Positions 55,350 through 64,000 of a DNA stretch of 64,000 bases are shown here, one piece after another (the stretch's first letter is position 1; each line of letters opens with the position of its first letter). Position numbers and translations under genes: made by a program. The stretch lies in assembly GCA_030180135.1 (NCBI GenBank), contig CM058238.1:47147765-47211764 (forward strand), given 5' to 3'. The DNA is from Orychophragmus violaceus (taxonomy: Eukaryota > Streptophyta > Magnoliopsida > Brassicales > Brassicaceae). The notes under the pieces are model-generated. The model made no database searches. It worked only from the letters and a program-made list of their open reading frames with translations, and was not told where the DNA came from.

Positions 55350-55753
55350 GGTTTCAAGAAGTTATGGCGTGGTGAATAAATGGCGGCTTTAATGTCTAAT
55401 TTCGACCACAATCCATAATGGCAATACTTCCGTTGCTCCTACGTGGTTGCTCATAAGGTAATTCCGACCATAGCTGTTTATTGTTGTTGATATAAATCAA
55501 GAAGGTGATAATGTCATTTCTCTCTTTGATGTTCTTGTTTTGGGTTATGAAGCTTGTCAATGATTGTCACATATTTAAGTTGGTTGATGAGGCTCTTTTG
55601 AATGAGGTTGAGTCTATACAACTTAAAAATGGGAGGCTTGAGCAAAAGATTAAAGAGATTGCTAGAGAGTATGAGGCCTTTGAGAAATTGGTATTTCATA
55701 AGGTTCAAATGAAGCTTGATAAGGAGATCTTTGAGAGGTTTGCAGAGGCATAG
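55350..55753 (+). pseudogene. GRF-type zinc-finger gene relic
   Basis: Brassicaceae genomes hold many small genes with a GRF zinc finger, an exon boundary, then a coiled coil starting with an HLFKWVDEAL-like motif. Here 55359-55460 reads KLWRGE, stop, MAALMSNFDHNP, stop, WQYFRCSYVVAHK and then a GTAATT donor. Two stops and a Cys-to-Arg change destroy the finger. The second exon (to a TAG at 55751) contains HIFKLVDEALLNEVES followed by a heptad-like stretch to FERFAEA. Role of the family: nucleic-acid-binding fingers, otherwise poorly known. This copy is non-functional. Confidence 0.75.
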
Positions 55754-56454
55754 GAAGAAGAAAACTACGGGATGCGGAAGATGATGATTTCAATGGTTTT
55801 TGGATGTTTGACCCTTGTTGGGATAATGACGTTTTTACTTTGACGATGAATGGGGTTGTTTGTAATGTTTCTAGACAAATGAGTTTTTGTTGTGGTTTGA
55901 AATGTTTTGTAGTTTATAGAAAATAGAGATTAAGAAAAACTTACTTGGTGAACAAAATTCATTGCATTGAGCTGAACAAAAGCTGAAACAAAAGCCAAAA
56001 ACATAACGCTAGAATATTGTTTACTGCAATAAGCTCAACATCCAAAGGTTTTCAAAATTAAAGAAAGAGACAACAACACAAGGATAGTTAAACTAACACT
56101 GACAACGTCATAGAGTTTCCTTGAAACGTGCAAATCACTAAACCTTATTCCATAAAAATAAGTGAAATTTGCTCAAATTGGTATTAATCTTTAGATAAAT
56201 TACTATTTTAGTATCCATTACACTAGTTTTATTAAGTTAGTGTTATGAATTAGTAAAATGATCTAATTACCCATAGCAAAATAGTTACCTTTTTTGATAA
56301 ACAAATTATTATTAAAAAAATAGAGTTATTTTTTTTACTAAACATAATATTTAAAAAACACATCTATTTCTAAAATAATTTTTTTTTTTTTAAAGTAGAT
56401 AAGTAAATGTTTACCTTTACGATATAACCTAGGTTAACTAATTTTTTTTACTAA
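55754..56454. other. 3' region of the GRF relic and probable left end of the MULE
   Basis: No gene. From about 56160 the sequence turns very AT-rich, with TTAGATAAATTACTATTTTA and TTAGTATCCATTACAC-type words, typical of ends of MULEs that lack obvious inverted repeats. The exact border is not determined. Confidence 0.35.
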
Positions 56455-57203
56455 GCACCAGCTCAATCTCTCTCGCCGCAACTCACTTCCTCTCTCGCCG
56501 TCGTCTCTTTCCTCTCTCTCGCCGTCGTCTCCTTCCTCTCTCGCCGTCATCTCTTTCCTCTCTCGCCGTCATCTCCTTGCCGGCTCCGCCTAGTCGGAAT
56601 CCGCAGATTCGTTCCCTGACTTCTCGGACTTGTTCGATTTCTCACTTAAAATCAGCTCATCCATCTCTCGTTGCATCTCCATTCCAGCTCTAGCCTTTCT
56701 CGCCGGCGTCTCCTTCCTCTCTAGTCGGCTCCGCCTAGTCGGAATCCGCAGGTTCGTTTTGTAATCTTCTCGGTCTATTTTGATTCTTCTAGGTCTTTTG
56801 CTATGTAAACTGATTTCGCAAAATTTTAAATCAATGGTTCGGTCCGTGTTAATTAGGTTGTTCTTTCGCGGAATTCTCAGACTTGTTCGATTCTTCTCCG
56901 TCTTTTACTTCTCTGCTTCGGATTGACTGTGTAATTCCTTGTTAATTAGGTGGCTCTTTCGATTTAATCTGGAAATTTTAGTACTCTTGTCCCTTTGATT
57001 GTAGCTTCGGATTGACTGTGTAATGTCTAGATTGTGTTGCTATTTGTTCGATTTAATGTCTAGGGTGATGAGTGTTTTGCCAATACTGAGCGTAGTACTG
57101 ATTTTAGCTTCTTTATCTAGGTATGTTCTTTGTAGCTTGATCTTTTATCTCTTCTCTGCAGATTGTAGTATTGTAACTGATTTCTTTCAATATTGTTAGT
57201 GCA
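56455..57203 (+). promoter_or_regulatory. 5' leader of the DUF1985/ULP gene with CTCTCTCGCCG repeats
   Basis: Between about 56466 and 56580 there are five imperfect copies of a CTCTCTCGCCGTC(G/A)TCTC unit. Two copies of TAGTCGGAATCCGCAG(A/G)TTCG follow at about 56593 and 56738. CCGCAG/GTTCG near 56752 could be a donor for a 5' untranslated intron ending at TTAGTGCAG (57195-57203), three bases before the ATG. This layout suggests a transcribed leader. Confidence 0.55.
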
Positions 57204-57206
57204 GAC

Positions 57207-60200
57207 ATGAAAGAAGCAAATCATAATAAATATCCGCAGCGTTTGTTTCATGACGGCAATTATCCTACCCTGCCGCGAAGTCTGAATCACGGCAGTAGCT
57301 TAGAGCAGTTACGAACAGCTAGGAAACTACTTGGTGAAGATGCTTGGAAGGATATGACGGAGTCTAAGCTTGGGTGTGTTGCTAAGCTAGCTGAGAAGAA
57401 ATTCATTTTCTGCGGGAGCACACTTTTCTACTTTCTTACACGACAGTTGGATACTAAAAAGCAGATGGAAATGTGGAGTTTGATTGGCGATGATCCTCTG
57501 AGGTTTTCACTCTACGAATATGCTAAGATAACCGGTCTTGACTGTGATCAATATGGTGAGGATGGTGGAGTTGATATCGATCACACGGAGTTATGGGCTA
57601 AAATGGGATTGGCTGTTGGAGATGGACCACATTGGACAGACATGCTACGGGTGCTGAAAATATGCGGCGGGTGGACACCAACTGAGAGGATGAGTGTTGG
57701 TTTCTTATGCCTCCTCCATGTTGGAGTTTTTTTATTTCAAAGAGGTTCTAGGATCGAGTTGAAGTACGCGAAGAAGGCCTTAGATAAGAAGGTTTTTAAT
57801 AGTTTCCAGTGGGGCCGTCTTGCATTTGATGTTCTGATCTCTTCCATCCGAAAAGCAAACCTTGTTGCTTCCTCGGTTACACCAAATGGATTCGTTCACG
57901 CAGTTAATGTTTGGGCTTACGAATCATATCCAAAGTTGGGAGAAATGCATGGTGGTAGAAAGATTGATGATGCGCTTCCTATACTTCGGTGGGGTGGATC
58001 ACGCGCTCATTACGATGTTGATGATGTGATTTTCGCAGCTAAAAGTGAGAAGTATGAGGTACGTCTTGATTTCTAACATGTCATTTGGTGTTTACATTTT
58101 ATGGAATTATTTATAGTTTGCGGATTTTTCATCTGTTCTACAGGGACTTAATTACTGTTTTGTTTGCATATTAGTATGCTTGGGTTGGTCTAACAAAGAA
58201 TATGCATTTCAGGTTCGCGATATGGTAATGAAAGCGAAGGAAGATATTATCCCTACTGGGGGGATAAACCTGATGACGAGAGAGTGGATACACTGTTAGA
58301 AGACATCATCAACCAGAGATTGCAGAAGAAGGAGTGGACTTGGGAATGGCATGGAAGAGTTTTAGATGGTAAGAAACTCAAAGGCCCGGGTAATAAGAAG
58401 CGTGCGAGTAGTGAGCAGAATTCAAAAGGCGAGACCGCGGGTCCATCAAGTAAGAAAAATAAGACAGTGAAGGTAAAGGGTGGTTGTGAGCACACTGGTG
58501 AGACGAGTTCCAATGCTGAAGTAGTCAATCTTCTGAAATCTGTCTTTGAGAAATTGGGTGAGATGGACAACCATAATCGACATCAGTTTTCTGCAATAGG
58601 TACAAGGTTTGTAGAAGTCGAGGACCAAATGGGTCTAATGAAAGGAGCTATACGTAACTTGCAAAATGATGCCAAGGCTGAAGGGAAGAAACCGGTAATC
58701 CAGGAGGAAGTAGTGGATGATACAAGTCATTCAAAGATTGTGGTAATTTTCGAATTCCCACCTTCTTGCGAGTTTTTTTTGTTGTAGTTCTATTTGTTGC
58801 TGATTTACTTTGGATTTGCGGATTTATTTGTCAAGTGTGCTTTTGTAGAAGCAGGCTGGAGTTGATGTCAATGGAGACAATGATGTTGAAAACAGTACAC
58901 CAGACACTCCAGTAAGTAATGTTTAATAATTCTTGATGAACTATTTCCTTAACTATTTCTTTGTACAGTACACAAATAAACATTGATGACTTCTTATGTA
59001 GGTTCCTACTGATTTAAATGGAGAAAAAGACAGGAAGGACAGTGCATCTGAAAACCTGGTATGAGAGTGCTTTTTTTTTTTTTGAGTTTATAATTTTTTA
59101 TCGTGAACTTCAATTGATATGTTACTACTGATTGCAGTCATGGTTAGAGAGACCTAGTCATGTGGAAAAAGAGCCAAAAGCGAAGAAGGGAAAGAAAAGA
59201 GCTGTTGGGAAAAAGACTGGAAATTCAGAGAAATTGGTCAAGGTTAAAGTTGAGCCAGCAGAGAAGTTTGTGACACCGAAGAACAAAGGAAAGCGAAAGA
59301 CAAAAGGTGGGAAACTTGTAGTTGAAGATGTAGGCGATGAGGATAGCACAGAATTCGGAAAGCATTTGGACAAGCTAGCCACACAGCTGCGGAAAAACAA
59401 CGGAGATGCAGCCGAGGGACGGATCAAACTCTTGGCTAAGTCACAACTTGAACCATATGTCCCAAGCTCAGTCGTGAAGAGGATCATGTCAACCAATGCA
59501 GCATTTGGAAAATTCCCAAGCGAGTACGCGTATGACCCATTTGAGAAAGTGGAAGAGAGGAAACTTCAGAATCTCAGAGACTTCATACAACAGGATGAGT
59601 GAGTATCTGAATTTACTTGTGCACTTATTTTTGTGGGACAACACTAAAATAGAACCTGTGTTGTCAATGTTTTTTGAAAGGGAGGAGCCAATTAGCACAT
59701 TCAACCCTGAAGTTAACTTCTACAAAAGGCTAATGACGAAGAAGGAAGATTTGACAGAAGCTGAATATGGTTGGTTAGGCGACCAGGTGACATCTTTGTC
59801 CTTCTTGCGGATTTATTTTGTCTAAAATTGGGTCTAAATTTCCTTGTTCCGTTTTTTGTTGGTATAGTTGCGGATAATTTGTTACTTACTGACATTCTCC
59901 TCACCTTCAGCATATTACGGGAGCCATGCGAATGTTTCGCAAACGCTTGCTTCATGAAGAAAATCCTTACCGGACAGACCATGTAGCTTTCATCGACCAA
60001 ATGTTTATCAGTTTTTGGTATCAGGAGACCAAGGAATTTAAGAAGAAGAAGGCAAAGTTCATATTCAAGTCTGGCTACCAAGATGTGTACTCTGGTGTTT
60101 GTATCAGTGATGATAGCAGTTCCAACAAGAGATGGATTGACGAAGTGGATTATGTCTATTTTTGCCACAACTCCAACAACAACCATTGGGTGGCATGTGA

Positions 60201-60700
60201 GCTTGATTTGCCTAATAGGAAGATTGACGTCTACAACGGCATCATCAGCGATGGGAGCGAGCAGTTGATTACTAATCAGGTGAAGAAATATGCAAAAATG
60301 CTACCATATTGGATCAGATCAGAGACTGCAAAAGGTGATTATGATCCTTTATCAATTCATCAATATTTAATTCTGTTATCTACTCGTTAATTTCCTAATT
60401 GCTATACACTTGTTAGGTGATGGTGGCAAATGGAATTGGCATCCATTCAAAGTTAACTACATCAAGAACATACCACAAAATAATCAAGTTGGTGATTGTG
60501 GAGTTTATGCCTTGAAGTTCGTCGAGTGCCTTTCTCTTGGTGTACAGATGGATGATCTGCGCGACGAGATCATTGGCGACATGCGCTTGAAGCTCGCAGC
60601 TGAATTTTTTGATGAATGCCCAGAGAAGAAACAACAGATGTCTGACCCGGTCCGAGGTGCCGATATAGGCCATCAACCACGGCCTGCCACACAAGCTTGA
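57207..60700 (+). CDS. MULE-encoded DUF1985 / ULP-like (C48) cysteine protease gene, eight exons
   Basis: Exons by eye: 57207-58058, 58213-58742, 58849-58911, 59002-59058, 59138-59598, 59653-59786, 59911-60334, 60417-60700, all with GT/AG borders and agreeing phases except one spot. Exon one holds a DUF1985-type region (residues about 60-250; FIFCGSTLFYFL, FSLYEYAKITGLDC, WGRLAFDVLISSI). Exons two to five are Lys-rich linkers. Exons seven and eight form the ULP1/SENP domain with the catalytic set H (NNNHWVACELDL), D (KIDVYNG), Q (IPQNNQ) and C (GDCGVYALKF). Such genes are carried by Arabidopsis Kaonashi/VANDAL-type MULEs and resemble SUMO proteases, but their role in transposition is unclear. 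In exon two a run of six G (58258-58263) puts the downstream part out of frame; seven would restore it. The gene is convergent with the transposase. Confidence 0.85.
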
Positions 60701-61957
60701 TCCTAGTATCAATCTTATGCTTGTTTGATTTGTTCTTGTTTCATTTTGAATGGTTGTTAGTTGGTACTTGATAAGTATTAGTGTCAGTCTGGTCAACATT
60801 AACGTTATGTTGTTTTGGCAAATTTATATATTCGTTGCGGATTTATATATAATCGTTGTGGATTTGTCTATTCCCAGCGAATTAATCATTTTTTTGGATT
60901 TTTCTCTACCTATTAAACTTATAATTGGCTAAATTAACCCTTGATTTCCAATACCCTAAACCCTATGTTGCAAATTGGATCGAAAAAACGTTCATAATAT
61001 TCAAATAAACTACTATAGGGCATATACCCTAATTCAGAAACCCAAAAACTTAAAAATAATAACCCTAACCCCAATACCCTAAACCCTAGATTAACTAAAC
61101 CCTAAACCCTAAGTTCATAATTTGATTAAAAAATATCTTTTTAGATTAAACGAATAGACTTCTGAGGGTACTAACCCTAATCCCTAAATCAAAAAATTAA
61201 ATAATAACCCCAAACCCTATAACCCTAACAACAATACCCTAAACCCTATATAGAAAATAACTTAGATAGAAGTACAAGATATTAAATTAACCCTAGAGGA
61301 CCTAAACAACAAACTAAATACTTTCCGTTTTTCTCACATAAAATCCAAAACCAACTCTAGATTTCCTAAACCCTAAACCATAAGTTTATAATTTGATTCA
61401 AAAAAATCTATTTAATATAAACGAATATACTTCTAAGGATACTAACCCTAAACCCTAAACCATAAGTTCATAATTTGATTAAAAAAAAAACTTCCTAAAC
61501 TCCAACGAATATACTTCTAAGGATACTAACCCTAAACCCTAAACCATAAGTTCATAATTTGATTAAAAAAAACTTCCTAAACTCCAACGAATATACTTCT
61601 AAGGATACTAACCCTAAACCCTAAACCATAAGTTCATAATTTGATTAAAAAAAAATTCCTAAACTCCAACGAATATACTTCTAAGGATACTAACCCTAAA
61701 CCAAAAAAATTAAATACTATTTCCGGATTGTTTGATTTGGCTTTTTTTTTGCAATTATGATTAATTATAAAAATACCTTAAATGACGGCATTAAAAGAAC
61801 TTTAAGATTGCTTGTTTTGAAATTTTTTCCATTTTAACACCTAAACTGAAAATAATAAAAAAATTATAAAATAACAATTTGTTTTAATCACAAGATTCCT
61901 CAAATTCTTAATAGAGTAAAAGATAACACCAAATTTAAAAAAAAAAATCAGAAATGT
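60701..61957. other. Intergenic region between the two convergent MULE genes
   Basis: Very AT-rich. Contains two TTG(C/T)GGATTT motifs near its left side and a long field of telomere-like CCCTAAA words with a tandem repeat (about 60940-61720). No ORF is supported. Confidence 0.7.
60940..61720. repeat. Telomere-motif-containing repeats
   Basis: More than twenty CCCTAA(A) words occur singly or in twos (AACCCTAAACCCTAAACC). From about 61390 to 61700 a unit of about 83-88 bases is repeated almost four times: CCATAAGTTCATAATTTGAT, an A run, CTTCCTAAACTCCAACGAAT, then ACTTCTAAGGATACTAACCC. These are not pure (CCCTAAA)n arrays. Confidence 0.85.
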
Positions 61958-63999
61958 CTATTTTGGATGACGCCCACAAGTACGACTGTTATGCCCACTT
62001 TGGTTGCACTTCAAGCAAATATGTGTCTTCCTGGGGCGTTTTCTGAACAAAGCCTTCTCCAAAGCAGACTTGTACCGACTGTTCTTAGGTCTTCCAGGAG
62101 GCTGACGAGGTATAGGAGGTAGACACTGTTGTGCTGCAACGAGTTCAGGAACAGGCTGAGCTACATCTCTTGGCATTATAGACATAGCGTAAGTGTTGAT
62201 AAGGTAGCTCTTGAAATAATACGGAGACGAAAGACCAAGCGCATTAATCTTCTTAAATACTCCAGCGGCGATAGCATGAACACAAGGTAATTGATGAACA
62301 TCGAACCTTTTACATGAACATTGTCGTTCACGTACGTTGACAACATGTGAATGCCTTCCGGTAGTAACGTGTACTTGATCAGCATCTATTTCCTGTATTG
62401 CCAACAGTCTAGATGCAGTAACACGGGGCTGCAAGCAAACAATATTCAATACGCTTAGATTTTGGAGAAAACATTTGAAATTTATAACCACTAACCTCAA
62501 TCAGTTTTTCGGCAGCATCCGTCAACCTAGTACACATTTGTTCTGCAGCCCGCCTCCTAGCGGAGAACCATCTTGTTAACATGGACCGAATGGCGTCTAA
62601 GAGCTTGGTAATTGGCAGAGTTCTCGCATCTGACAAGACCCTGTTGATCGACTCGGCTATATTGGAAGTTAAAATATTATATCTCTGACCTGGAAAGTGA
62701 GCACGACTCCACACCTTAACATCAGCTTTCTCGAGATAAGCATGGAGGCCAGGTTTGAGGTTTTGGATCTCACTGAATATGACATTAAAATCAAATATCC
62801 TATACGCGTTTGCTGCCTTCTTTACCAGACGGAATGCGTCACCACCTTTAAATCGCACTAGTATGTTTTTGTACATATGATAAGTGCATATACCCCTAGT
62901 AGCCAGTGGATAGACTTTTCCAATGGTTGTAGCTATCGATCTATGTCTGTCGGAAATGATGGATAGACCAGCCTCGTCTGGAAATACACGGTTCAGTTGT
63001 ATGAAGAACCATTCTCATGATTCATCGTTCTCCGTGTCAACGACCGTAAATGCTATAGGGAATATTTGGAAGTTACCATCTTGACATGTTGCGACCAAGA
63101 GTGTCCCTTTATATCTACCTTTCAGATATGTCCCATCGACAATAACCACTTTTCTCATGTATTGTAAGCCATTGATACTTGCACCGAAAGAGATAAAACA
63201 GTACTTGAATCGGCCTTCCTCGTCCACCGCTAAACGTGTAAAAGTCCCCGGATTAGCCTTTCTTATCAAGTACAAATACGAAGGAAGTTCCGCATATCCC
63301 CTCTCGTGGCTACCATTAGCCAACAAACGTGCGTATGCAAGAGCCCGATGAGCTTTCCAGTAATCAATCTGCCATATATACAACTTATATTAAAAATGTT
63401 TCCCGTAAAAAAAAATCCGCAACAAGTTGTAATAACTAGAAACAAATCTGTAACAAACGAATTATTGAAAAAAAACTGCAACCAGTATAAGGACATTAGA
63501 ACATACCTTGATACCAAATTTGAAGTTCAAAGCCACAGCAACATGATCTGGTATCACTTTTGGCCGAACGCTACCAACTGAATCGTAGTACAACTGCCCC
63601 CAAGATATTTTTCGTGGTTTGGCGACTACGCCCACCTCGTTCTGTGACAGAACAAGTATGATCTTTAATGTATACCTTGATGTGAAAACTAGGCGAATCT
63701 CCAACTGTCCCGTCACGAACTCTCCATGTGCATCCTTCTACCCAGCATTGAACAATCAACAATTCCGGCCTTGACTCTACACATTTAAAGTCAAACTTTC
63801 TCGCTAGTGAGAGAAGCTGCAACCTATTAACCAATTCATCTTTGCTATCGTACCTTTGCCCAACAGCAATATCCAAGGCTTGTAACTCTATGTTCCTGTA
63901 ATTCTCATCATCAACACCTTCTTGGACAGCTTTCCCAAAAGATTTTTTCTTCTTTGGCAAAGAAGGTTCCTCAAACTCTCTCAGAAATTTCCCACACAA
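61958..63999 (-). pseudogene. MULE (MuDR-type) transposase, 5' end outside the window, with two disabling changes
   Basis: Catalyses excision and integration of the element. Exons on the minus strand: beyond 63999 to 63507, 63368-62496, 62428-61958, with GT/AG introns. The N-terminal part has the MuDR DNA-binding fold (VGQRYDSKDELVNRLQLLS, CxxxxC...H). The core has D (VIVDGTYLKGRYKGTLL), D (LSIISDRHRSIATTI) and E (NIAESINR). A SWIM finger (CSCKRFDVHQLPCVHAIA) and a terminal CCHC knuckle (CLKCNQSGHNSRTC) follow. A G run (five C on the plus strand, 63597-63601) shifts the frame after KNILG. A TGA at 63017-63015 replaces the expected Trp before EWFFIQ. As read, the gene is dead. Confidence 0.88.
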
Positions 64000-64000
64000 A

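Larger units (their letters stand above)
58118..63422. repeat. Dispersed 10-mer TTGCGGATTT in non-coding parts of the MULE
   Basis: Perfect copies at 58118-58127 (intron 1), 58816-58825 (intron 2), 59805-59814 (intron 6), 60835-60844 (downstream of the ULP gene) and, inverted, 63413-63422 (transposase intron 1). Near copies lie at 59868 (TTGCGGATAA) and 60856 (TTGTGGATTT). I found none in the exons or in the rest of the window. Confidence 0.8.

Noticed and set aside
54951..55379. ORFs in the GC-richer block 54950-55380
   Set aside because: Open on both strands in several frames, no domain recognised; more likely LTR-derived.

Overview
This window is repeat-dense plant nuclear DNA, most likely pericentromeric or otherwise heterochromatic DNA of a Brassicaceae species. 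The evidence is the element spectrum: Athila-like Gypsy elements with a tRNA-Asp primer site, a Mutator-like element (MULE) carrying a DUF1985/ULP-type gene, Brassicaceae-style MITEs, a GRF zinc-finger gene relic, and captured exons recognisable as plastid ribulose-phosphate 3-epimerase and the MADS-box gene AGL18. I see no intact ordinary host gene. Species cannot be fixed from sequence alone.

Layout, left to right. 1-7614: Copia1, a young Copia element with an intact 1325-codon gag-pol; its 5' LTR runs off the left edge. 7772-8047: PIF/Harbinger MITE. 8537-8824: fragment of an RGG-tailed gene. 8825 to about 23.2-23.5 kb: CACTA1 with a decayed Transposase_24-type gene on the minus strand, split by Gypsy1 (12399-22887, minus, 5-bp duplication AAGCT). 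One Gypsy1 LTR is itself split by a hAT MITE (21497-22090). 23497-30809: Copia2 (minus, duplication CTTGG), with near-identical LTRs, an open gag and a ruined pol. It sits beside a decayed chromovirus-like Gypsy2 (30815-32180). 32217-44355: Gypsy3, an Athila-like derivative that keeps only gag and protease. Its LTR is split by a gag-only LTR element (32942-38006, duplication GAAAC), and its 3' untranslated region by CACTA2 (38715-41422), which carries RPE and AGL18 exons. 44356-47151: Gypsy4, joined to Gypsy3 in opposite orientation. 47157-48987: 5' part of a third Copia. 50289-51584: MULE with long terminal inverted repeats. 51696-52248: hAT MITE. About 52.4-54.6 kb: non-autonomous Helitron. 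55359-55753: GRF zinc-finger pseudogene. From about 56.2 kb past the right edge: a MULE with two convergent genes, an eight-exon DUF1985/ULP gene (+) and a MULE transposase (-).

How the parts fit. Copia1 looks able to supply proteins in trans, and Copia2 shares its U3, leader and 3' region but not its coding sequence, so a helper/parasite pair is plausible. The Athila-like elements share three polypurine-tract-like motifs in the 3' untranslated region. The Copia and Gypsy elements both carry clusters of a GATC-centred palindromic motif (type CATCGATCGATG) in LTRs, leaders and coding linkers. The terminal MULE has its own repeated 10-mer, TTGCGGATTT, found only in its non-coding parts.

Limits: all family calls are by eye from motifs and partial translation. 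Insertion ages, sub-family names and exact deletion points were not computed.
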